28,112 bases of DNA from a virus. This document shows, in pieces, positions 22,717 to 28,112 of this stretch (positions are counted from its first letter, which is position 1; each line of letters begins with the position of its first letter). Under the pieces are notes generated by a model. It was not told the origin of the DNA, ran no database searches, and saw nothing but the letters and a program-made list of their open reading frames with translations. The DNA is taken from the IMG/VR virus record IMGVR_UViG_3300048124_000287, positions 1 through 28,112 of that record. One strand, written 5' to 3'. Made by a program: the position numbers and the translations under genes.

Positions 22717-22730
22717 GTGTAATATTGACT
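22717..22730 (+). promoter_or_regulatory. GTGTAA-type start-proximal element (copy 3)
   Basis: GTGTAATATT, then GACT, then ATG at 22731; the ten bases are identical to copy 1 (4174). The element supports ATG 22731 over an in-frame TTG at 22713, which would put the element inside the coding region. Confidence 0.55.
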
Positions 22731-23126
22731 ATGGAATACAGTAAACAAGGAGTACCAGGCAAACTCATTAATACTCAAGTAGCTTCAGCTAATCTTGGAG
22801 AAGTCACTGAGTTTAAGGGGCAAAGAATTCAATCTGCTTATTTTTCAACTTGCGGAGATACAATAGGAATACAGGCGCCAGAAGGTAGATCTATTGTAAT
22901 AACTGACGTAATTCATGGAGCTACAGGAGGCACGACTGGAGATAGCACTGATTTAGAACTTTGTTACAAAGACTCAAAATCCTCTTTAGCTTCAACCAGA
23001 GTAGTCTTCTTAGTTATGCCAGCAAGGACAACACACGCTTTTTTTACTCCGATTTTAGTACCTGCAGGTAAATTTGTTAATTTTAGAGCTGGATCTGACC
23101 TTACACTTTGTTATTATATAGTTTAG
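22731..23126 (+). CDS. Small beta-rich protein, possible structural/decoration protein
   Basis: 131 residues from the ATG at 22731. An in-frame TTG at 22713 is less likely because the GTGTAA element would then be coding. There is no signal peptide or membrane segment. The sequence is a run of short hydrophobic strands and Gly/Thr/Ser turns (HGATGGTTGDST, then VVFLVMPARTTHAFFTPILV, then VPAGKFVNFRAGSDLTLCYYIV), consistent with a single beta-sandwich. I do not recognise the family. Size, composition and sharing the GTGTAA element with the fibre gene suggest a virion component such as a head decoration or tail protein, but this is inference. A sigma70-like promoter for the next gene starts 2 nt after its stop. 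Confidence 0.7.
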   Translation: MEYSKQGVPGKLINTQVASANLGEVTEFKGQRIQSAYFSTCGDTIGIQAPEGRSIVITDVIHGATGGTTGDSTDLELCYKDSKSSLASTRVVFLVMPARTTHAFFTPILVPAGKFVNFRAGSDLTLCYYIV

Positions 23127-23128
23127 TC

Positions 23129-23157
23129 TTGACTTTTATGCAAAGATCACCTATAAT
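23129..23157 (+). promoter_or_regulatory. Sigma70-like promoter of the recombination genes
   Basis: TTGACT (23129-23134), 17-nt spacer, TATAAT (23152-23157), then only CAT before the ATG at 23161. A start point 6-7 nt after the -10 would fall inside the annotated codons, near the in-frame GTG at 23164. Either the start codon is that GTG on a leaderless mRNA, or transcription starts unusually close to the -10. Confidence 0.7.
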
Positions 23158-23160
23158 CAT

Positions 23161-23499
23161 ATGGTGATTAAAAATAAAAATAAAAAAGACATTCTTGCCA
23201 ACATAGTAGATATTCCTAAAACTCAAAAACGAGCATTTTGGGCGCGTGAATTTAAGATCTTAAATGACTTAATGAACTTATTCCCGAGCGAGTCTTTCTG
23301 GAATCTAATTAACTTTAAAGAAAAAAAAGATTCTTTGATATTTTATAAATCAGAACACGGAATAAAAGTACTTAAAACATTATATAATGAATATAATTAT
23401 CAACCTAGAGTCACTCCTAAAATTGAGTTAGGCGAAAAATTTGGTGAAGATAAGATTATATCAAGCAATAAAAACACAATTAAAAACTTTTTATCATAA
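23161..23499 (+). CDS. 112-aa protein of unknown function upstream of uvsX
   Basis: A Lys- and Asn-rich protein (112 residues; possibly 111 if the GTG at 23164 is used). The central part (residues 22-70) is richer in hydrophobic and aromatic residues (AFWAREFKILNDLMNLFP, ESFWNLINF, DSLIFYKSEHGIKVL), so a small globular domain is likely. No catalytic motif, membrane segment or signal peptide is seen. Its stop overlaps the uvsX start (TAATG), so the two should be co-translated. Its position suggests an accessory role in recombination, such as a mediator or DNA-binding partner, but I do not recognise it. Confidence 0.75.
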   Translation: MVIKNKNKKDILANIVDIPKTQKRAFWAREFKILNDLMNLFPSESFWNLINFKEKKDSLIFYKSEHGIKVLKTLYNEYNYQPRVTPKIELGEKFGEDKIISSNKNTIKNFLS

Positions 23500-24605
23500 T
23501 GACAGAAACACAATCAAATACATTTTTAAAATCTTTTCTTAAAAACAATAAAGAGTATCACTATAATTTTGAAGAAGAGATAGATTATAAAGTCTCAAGC
23601 GGCAGTCTTAGGATGGACTTTGAGCTTGGAGGAGGATTCGGCCCAGGGCTGCACAGGTTTGTAGGAATGAATGAAGGGGGCAAAACATCCGAATCTCTAG
23701 AAGTTATGAAAAACTTTTTAAATACGCAAGAAAAAAGTAAAGGTTTCTTCATTAAAGCGGAAGGGCGGTTAAGTCCTGAAATGAGGTTACGCTCAGGAAT
23801 AAATTTTGTATTTTCTGAAGATGAATGGGTAGAAGGAACTTGTTTTGTTTTCGAAAGTAACGTTTATGAAACAGTTTTAGAGGTCATGAAGATGCTAATA
23901 TTAAACAATGACGACGGAAACAAATACTGCTTTGTACTTGATTCTCTAGATGGACTAATCACTAAAGATGACTTAAATAAATCTTTTGAAGATGCTCATA
24001 AAGTTGCTGGAGGAGCGCTGCTTGGCGCAAAGTTCATGCAAAGAATGAGTATATCTTTAGCGAAAAGAGGTCACATGGCGATATTCATATCTCAAGTGAG
24101 AGCAGACATCAAGATAGACCCATACTCAAAAGCACCAGTAAGGCAAACTAGCGCAACTGGAGGTAATGCTTTATTACACTTTGCAAATTTTATATTAGAA
24201 TTTCAGCCTAGGTTTAAAAAAGATATTATATTAGAAGATCAAGCTAAACCAGTTTGTCCAGATAAAAATCCTATGCTCGGGCATCTAGTAAGTATCGCAG
24301 TTAAAAAATCTCCCAACGAAAAAACAAACTATACATTAAACTACCCAATTAAATATGGAAGACAGGGAGGTAATTCAGTGTGGGTTGAGAGAGAGATCAT
24401 AGATATGCTTTATTTATGGGGTTATGTAAATAAAAAAGGAGCATGGATTAGTGTCGAAGAAGATTTTATTAATATTTTAAAAGATAATAATTTTGATTTT
24501 CCTGAAAAAATACAAGGAGATTCTAAATTAAATAACCACCTAGAGGAGAATCCTGAACTAGTCACATTTTTAATTAATCATTTTAAAGAAGTTATATCTA
24601 AGTGA
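23499..24605 (+). CDS. uvsX: UvsX/RecA-like recombinase
   Basis: 368 residues. RecA-family ATPase core: Walker A GMNEGGKT at 56-63 (K62, T63), the catalytic Glu in FIKAEGRL (E88), Walker B CFVLD at 144-148 followed by SLDGL, and the DNA-binding L2 segment QTSATGGNALLHFANFILEF, preceded by ISQVRADI. The family coats single-stranded DNA and drives strand exchange for recombination-dependent replication and repair. The short N-terminal region and a roughly 370-residue length fit phage UvsX-type proteins better than bacterial RecA. It sits in an overlapping operon between the 112-aa gene (TAATG) and the Vsr-like nuclease (GTGA). The gene symbol is by family; orthology to T4 uvsX is likely but not proven. 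Confidence 0.9.
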   Translation: MTETQSNTFLKSFLKNNKEYHYNFEEEIDYKVSSGSLRMDFELGGGFGPGLHRFVGMNEGGKTSESLEVMKNFLNTQEKSKGFFIKAEGRLSPEMRLRSGINFVFSEDEWVEGTCFVFESNVYETVLEVMKMLILNNDDGNKYCFVLDSLDGLITKDDLNKSFEDAHKVAGGALLGAKFMQRMSISLAKRGHMAIFISQVRADIKIDPYSKAPVRQTSATGGNALLHFANFILEFQPRFKKDIILEDQAKPVCPDKNPMLGHLVSIAVKKSPNEKTNYTLNYPIKYGRQGGNSVWVEREIIDMLYLWGYVNKKGAWISVEEDFINILKDNNFDFPEKIQGDSKLNNHLEENPELVTFLINHFKEVISK

Positions 24606-25009
24606 AGTTTAAAACTACCTCTGGAGTTATTAAGCGAGCAAAAACTCCTAAAAAATATTTTATTAATTGGGGCGCAGAAAGCAAAAGTAAATTCCAAAAA
24701 AACGTAAAAGATTTTCTTTTTGATTTTTGGCGCTACGATGTAGTGCTTGAAGAATTCCCTATTCCTGGAAGTAGGCTTTCAATAGACTTTTTCAATGTAA
24801 ATAAAAAAATTGCAGTCGAAGTTCAAGGGGATCAGCATATTAAGTATGTGCCTTATTTTCATCAAACAAAAGGCAATTACTTACATCAATTAAGGAAAGA
24901 TAAAGATAAAGAAAATTTCTGTAAAATAAATGATATAATTTTAGTAGAAATATTTACTGATGATATTGTATCTAAAGATTTATTTAAAAAGTATAATATA
25001 GATTTATAG
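24602..25009 (+). CDS. Vsr/DUF559-like PD-(D/E)XK endonuclease
   Basis: 135 residues, starting at a GTG that overlaps the uvsX stop (GTGA). The nuclease core is visible: LEEFPIPGSRLSIDFF (D62), then KKIAVEVQGDQH (E73, Q75), then a helix LRKDKDKENFCKINDIILVEIF. This is the D...ExQ arrangement of very-short-patch-repair-like and DUF559 nucleases. H79 and the HQ at 87-88 may add to the active site. Overlap with uvsX suggests a role in processing DNA during recombination, for example nicking or junction trimming. It could also be a relic of a mobile endonuclease domesticated next to uvsX. Confidence 0.8.
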   Translation: MKFKTTSGVIKRAKTPKKYFINWGAESKSKFQKNVKDFLFDFWRYDVVLEEFPIPGSRLSIDFFNVNKKIAVEVQGDQHIKYVPYFHQTKGNYLHQLRKDKDKENFCKINDIILVEIFTDDIVSKDLFKKYNIDL

Positions 25010-25022
25010 TGTAAAGTTTTTT
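25009..25022 (+). promoter_or_regulatory. GTGTAA-type start-proximal element (copy 4)
   Basis: GTGTAAAGTT, then TTTT, then ATG at 25023. The first G is the last base of the upstream TAG stop. Spacing to the ATG is identical to the other copies. Confidence 0.5.
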
Positions 25023-25280
25023 ATGAGAGATTTCGATCCAAACAATTTAGGGCATTTTGATATGCCTGACGAAATATTTGAAAAAATATATGAGCTTTCT
25101 GGAGGCGTAGAAGAGTCTTCCAAAGGTTTTCTTTTGGCTTATGTAAACAGTGAAGGAGAACCAATAATACATTCTAAAGCCCCAAACCAAATAGTGCATA
25201 TGGGCTTAATTAAGGCTATCGAGCAATTCCTTATTCAGATGGAGTCGCAAGAAGATATGCCACCTCCATCAGAAGATTAA
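25023..25280 (+). CDS. 85-aa acidic protein of unknown function
   Basis: An acidic protein with a mixed alpha/beta look: a helix around residues 14-25 (MPDEIFEKIYEL), a strand-turn-strand (GFLLAYVNSEGEPIIHSKAP), a helix (QIVHMGLIKAIEQFLIQME) and a Pro/Glu/Asp tail. There is no motif I can name, no membrane segment and no signal. It lies inside the recombination/replication cluster but has its own GTGTAA element, so it may be expressed on a different schedule from its neighbours. It ends 2 nt before the helicase promoter. Confidence 0.7.
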   Translation: MRDFDPNNLGHFDMPDEIFEKIYELSGGVEESSKGFLLAYVNSEGEPIIHSKAPNQIVHMGLIKAIEQFLIQMESQEDMPPPSED

Positions 25281-25282
25281 TC

Positions 25283-25311
25283 TTGACTTTTAAAGAGTTT
25301 ATTGATATCAT
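25283..25311 (+). promoter_or_regulatory. Sigma70-like promoter of the helicase-primase operon
   Basis: TTGACT (25283-25288), 17-nt spacer, TATCAT (25306-25311), then 7 nt to the ATG at 25319. The predicted start of transcription is within a base or two of the ATG, so the helicase message is probably leaderless. Confidence 0.65.
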
Positions 25312-25318
25312 TTAAAAT

Positions 25319-26833
25319 ATGATATCGTCAAACGAACTAGAACAACATGTATTGGCTGGATTAATAAGGTATCCAGATATATTCCACGACATCGAATATT
25401 TTATAGATGAAAAAGACTTTTATGATGAAGATTCTATAGTACATAAAACTATATTTAAAATCATAAAACAATTAGCGAATGCATCTGAGCCTATAGACCC
25501 AGTCATTATAGCAGAAAGAATTAATTCAATCGGAATTAGTTTTGAAGATAATATAAATGTGTCTGATTATGTGCAAGCTCTGTCAATGCGTAGAGTCGCT
25601 AAAAATCAAGTCATGTCTTCTTGTAAAGAACTCAAGAAGTTAACAGTTAAAAGAGAAATTTGTAACTCAGCTAAAGAAGTTATTTCTTCGGTCAAAAGAA
25701 TGCCAGCAGAATCATCCTATTCAGAAATAGTAGGAGAAGCTGATGCGGTATTTAATAAAACCATTAATGTATTCGACTCAGGACAAGATGCTCCCATTAA
25801 CATCTATGAAAACATGGAATCTATGGTTGAAGAGCTTGGGAATAATCCTGTAACTGATTTTGGAATGAAAGGGCCTCACAAGAAATTACATGATCTTTAT
25901 GGATCACTTCTTAGACCAGGGAACATTACTGTCATAACGGCTAGATCTGGAGTAGGTAAGACTCAATTTTGTATGGACTTTTGCACTAAAGTATCAGCCC
26001 AGCATAATGTACCCGTTTTACACTTCGATAATGGAGAAATGAGTTTTGAAGAGCTTACAATGAGGCAGTGTGCAGCACTAAGTGGAGTACCTTTACATCT
26101 CTGCGAGACAGGCAAATGGAGAACTGCTGGAGAAGAAGTATGTAATAAAATCAGATCAGTATTCCCTAAAGTTAAAGGTCTACAGTTTTATTATCAAAAC
26201 GTTGGAGGCCTTTCTGTCAACGAAATGATTAGTTTAGTTAAAAGGTTTTACTATGGCAAAATCGGTAGGGGCAATCCACTAATATTAAGCTTTGATTACA
26301 TCAAGACTTCTTATTCAGAAAATAGTTCTAACATGAAAGAATGGGAGCAAATAGGCAAAATGGTTAATGATTTCAAGAAATGCATCCAGCGAGATATTGT
26401 TGTCGATGGAAAGCCAGTTATCCCTATGATTACTAGCGTTCAAACCAATCGAATGGGAATTAGCCAAAATAGAAACTCAGATGCTGTCGTAGAAGATGAA
26501 AGTGTAGTATCATTATCAGATAGAATTACTCAATTTTGTTCTCATATGTTTTTCTTAAGGCCTAAAACCACCGATGAAGTTGAGTCAGACATGGGATTTG
26601 GAACTCATAAATTAATTAATTTAAAATCGAGACACTTAGGTGACGATGTATTCGGAGCTCTAGAGCCCGTGAAGATGCCTGACGGAAGATTAAAGAAGAA
26701 TTATATAAACTTAAATTTTGACAACTTCGGTATAACAGAAGTAGGAGACTTGCGAGATTTAGTCGAACATCTGGAAGCTGCAGGAGAGCCAATGATGGAC
26801 GGAGATTCAGAACTACCTGATCTATTTTCTTGA
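25319..26833 (+). CDS. dnaB: Replicative DNA helicase, DnaB/gp41 type
   Basis: 504 residues. An all-helical N-terminal DnaB domain (about 1-115, starting NELEQHVLAGLIRYPDIF) is followed by a linker and the RecA-like motor: Walker A ARSGVGKT at 208-215, Glu240 in DNGEMS, Walker B LILSFDY at 320-326 (D325), and the SVQTNR motif at 372-377. The arginine-finger region follows (LINLKSRHLGDD). DnaB proteins form hexamers that unwind the fork 5'-3' on the lagging strand and recruit primase, which is the next gene (2 nt later). The full-length N-terminal domain is typical of bacterial-type phage helicases. There is no intein in the P-loop, a common insertion site. Symbol by family. Confidence 0.92.
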   Translation: MISSNELEQHVLAGLIRYPDIFHDIEYFIDEKDFYDEDSIVHKTIFKIIKQLANASEPIDPVIIAERINSIGISFEDNINVSDYVQALSMRRVAKNQVMSSCKELKKLTVKREICNSAKEVISSVKRMPAESSYSEIVGEADAVFNKTINVFDSGQDAPINIYENMESMVEELGNNPVTDFGMKGPHKKLHDLYGSLLRPGNITVITARSGVGKTQFCMDFCTKVSAQHNVPVLHFDNGEMSFEELTMRQCAALSGVPLHLCETGKWRTAGEEVCNKIRSVFPKVKGLQFYYQNVGGLSVNEMISLVKRFYYGKIGRGNPLILSFDYIKTSYSENSSNMKEWEQIGKMVNDFKKCIQRDIVVDGKPVIPMITSVQTNRMGISQNRNSDAVVEDESVVSLSDRITQFCSHMFFLRPKTTDEVESDMGFGTHKLINLKSRHLGDDVFGALEPVKMPDGRLKKNYINLNFDNFGITEVGDLRDLVEHLEAAGEPMMDGDSELPDLFS

Positions 26834-26835
26834 TA

Positions 26836-27888
26836 ATGAGTCCAGATACCATTAAATCTGTTTTAAATGAGCTAGGCTACAACCTAGTTGATCGAGGCTC
26901 TTATTGGCAAACTAATGCTATCTTTCGCAATGGAGATAATTCTACCGCTATTCAGATATATAAAAACTCTGGAGTATGGAAGGATTACGTTTCAGGCACT
27001 TCTTTCATGCCTTTTAAAACCTTAGTTCAAGCCACGCTTAAAACTAATGATAAAGAAATCATAAATAAATATTTAAAAAATGTTGACACCCTTGACTTAG
27101 ATAGTGTCGAACGTCAATATAAACCGACTCAAAAAATTATGTCAGAAGAAATATATCCTAAATCAGATATAGATAAATTTTTACCTCATTATAAATTTTA
27201 CGAAAATAAAGGTATATCTAAATCTATCCTACAAAAACTAAAGTCAGGCTTTTGCACAGAAGGCAAGATGCACAATCGATTTGTATTTCCTGTTTTTAAT
27301 GAAAGCGGAATGATCCATGGATTAGCTGGCAGAGACATGCTTAAAGATGCCCCAAATAGACCTAAATGGAAACACATGGGGCAGAAAAACAACTGGATAT
27401 ATCCCTTATATGACGAAGATTCTTTAGCCAGGGAGCATATAAACAACAAAGAGGAAGTTATTTTAGTTGAAAGTATAGGGGACTTATTATCCTTGCATGA
27501 GTCAGGTATATATAATTGCCTTGTAACTTTTGGTCTCTCTGTTTCTCCTAAAATGATATGCGCCTTAGTCTCTCTAGCTCCTAAAAAAATAATATTATCT
27601 TTTAATAATGACTCGGACAAAGAAGAGAATAGAGGTGCAGATGCCTGCGTCAAAAACTATTTAAAGCTATTAGATTATTTTGACCAAAATTCACTATGCA
27701 TATGTTTGCCTACAAAAAATGATTTTGGAGATATGAATATAGACGAAGTATCACAATGGCAAATTAAATTATCCAATATAGACCAACCAAAACAACAACA
27801 ATATATTTTAAAAAGATCAAGCGAATTAAGATCTAATAAAAAATTAGCTGAAAGCTTATACAAAAAAACAAAAAAAATAAAATTATGA
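26836..27888 (+). CDS. DNA primase with Toprim domain, lacking zinc-ribbon cysteines
   Basis: 350 residues from the ATG at 26836, two bases after the helicase stop; an in-frame TTG at 26830 would overlap the helicase and is less likely. The N-terminal ~65 residues have the layout of a primase zinc-binding domain (RGSYWQTNAIFRNGDNST, then GVWKDYVSGTSFMPF) but contain no cysteine. The middle holds the RNA-polymerase-domain motif NRFVFPVFNESGMIHGLAGR (147-166). The Toprim part has E212 (VESIGD) and D259/D261 (NNDSD). Together with the DnaB-type helicase it should synthesise lagging-strand primers. Loss of the zinc ligands may mean a different template-recognition mode. The next gene overlaps its stop (ATGA). 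Confidence 0.88.
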   Translation: MSPDTIKSVLNELGYNLVDRGSYWQTNAIFRNGDNSTAIQIYKNSGVWKDYVSGTSFMPFKTLVQATLKTNDKEIINKYLKNVDTLDLDSVERQYKPTQKIMSEEIYPKSDIDKFLPHYKFYENKGISKSILQKLKSGFCTEGKMHNRFVFPVFNESGMIHGLAGRDMLKDAPNRPKWKHMGQKNNWIYPLYDEDSLAREHINNKEEVILVESIGDLLSLHESGIYNCLVTFGLSVSPKMICALVSLAPKKIILSFNNDSDKEENRGADACVKNYLKLLDYFDQNSLCICLPTKNDFGDMNIDEVSQWQIKLSNIDQPKQQQYILKRSSELRSNKKLAESLYKKTKKIKL

Positions 27889-28112
27889 AACGTGATGTTA
27901 GATTATCCGCCAGTAGAATTAGTACATTAAAAAAATGCAGTTGGACATATTGGGTAAAGTACGTACTCAAGCTCCCTGACACAACCAATGCTGGAGCAAG
28001 TAGAGGTTGGATCTGCCACTTGATCTTTGAAATTCTTGGTGAGCCGCGACACAAAAAAGTTTATGATCGGCTTTTAGTAGCTAAAGATATTTTTGAGGTT
28101 GAATCAATCAAG
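27885..28112 (+). CDS. RecB/Cas4-like PD-(D/E)XK nuclease, 3'-truncated by window edge
   Basis: 76 codons are visible from the ATG at 27885, which overlaps the primase stop (ATGA). The sequence LSASRISTLKKCSWTYWVKY ... GASRGWICHLIFEIL matches the start of RecB/Cas4-type nucleases: an S-x-S-x-[IL] opening, one Cys followed by aromatic/basic residues, then G-x-x-x-H. The catalytic D/E-x-K lies beyond the window. In phage replication clusters such genes usually act in end processing or recombination. The single Cys seen so far could be one iron-sulfur ligand, but the rest cannot be checked here. Confidence 0.75.
   Translation, partial: MKRDVRLSASRISTLKKCSWTYWVKYVLKLPDTTNAGASRGWICHLIFEILGEPRHKKVYDRLLVAKDIFEVESIK

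Noticed and set aside
22713-22730. TTG start 18 nt upstream for the gene at 22731
   Set aside because: It would place the GTGTAA element inside the coding region, whereas the other copies of that element lie just before an ATG; ATG 22731 fits the pattern.
22725-22730. TTGACT directly before the ATG at 22731 as a -35 box
   Set aside because: No -10-like hexamer lies 16-18 nt downstream; it is part of the GTGTAATATTGACT element. TTGACT also occurs by chance in coding regions, for example near 1440, 6591 and 27087.
25319-26833. Intein or intron in the helicase P-loop or other conserved sites
   Set aside because: The helicase, recombinase and reductase frames run through their conserved motifs without extra sequence. 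Only possible codon-use scars were noted, in nrdA and nrdB.
27198-27653. Open frame on the reverse strand, 151 codons
   Set aside because: It lies entirely within the primase gene, has no recognisable motif or promoter, and is explained by the opposite-strand reading of well-supported coding sequence.

Overview
The window is a gene-dense, visibly AT-rich stretch from a tailed double-stranded DNA bacteriophage. Recognisable phage replication genes (UvsX/RecA recombinase, DnaB-type helicase, Toprim primase, two PD-(D/E)XK nucleases) sit with a phage-encoded class I ribonucleotide reductase, a Nudix hydrolase, a fibre protein, a probable holin/spanin pair and one enormous adhesin-like gene. All genes but one are on the + strand. 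Many are joined by ATGA, GTGA or TAATG overlaps. I saw no tRNA, CRISPR array, IS element, integrase, terminase or capsid gene. Both window edges cut through genes.

Layout. 3-2830: nrdA (its 5' end is outside the window) and a Nudix hydrolase overlapping it by one base. 2904-4019: a secreted W/Y-repeat protein with its own promoter in front and a hairpin behind. 4050-6084: a 40-residue membrane protein, a fibre with a lamin-tail domain, a holin-like membrane protein and a probable unimolecular spanin carrying an EF-hand. 6056-20902: a single 4948-residue gene built from LamG-like, cadherin-like, BspA/DUF285, beta-propeller, FGE-fold and VWA modules, nested inside one another. 20963-21976: nrdB. 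21978-22664: the only reverse-strand gene, Lys-rich, with a conserved phage domain. 22731-28112: a small probable structural protein, then the recombination/replication cluster (112-aa protein, uvsX, Vsr-like nuclease, 85-aa protein, helicase, primase, start of a RecB/Cas4-like nuclease).

How the genes fit together. NrdA and NrdB make dNTPs for replication; helicase, primase, UvsX and the nucleases copy and recombine the genome; holin and spanin candidates release progeny; the LTD fibre and giant protein probably mediate host recognition. NrdB has Val at the tyrosyl-radical position and Glu in place of the first Asp metal ligand, the signature of class Ic (Mn/Fe, tyrosyl-radical-free) reductases.

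Two recurring upstream elements stand out. One is TTGACT-N17-TATAAT-like (four copies). The other is GTGTAA-N8-ATG, always exactly 14 nt before the start codon (four copies, both strands). In most cases the predicted transcription start lies at or near the ATG and I see no Shine-Dalgarno, which suggests leaderless or near-leaderless mRNAs.

Host: not determinable from the window. A class Ic reductase, an FGE-fold domain, and a secreted protein whose C-terminus resembles W/Y-rich tails I associate with Verrucomicrobiota/Lentisphaerota make an aquatic PVC-group host a reasonable hypothesis, but only that.
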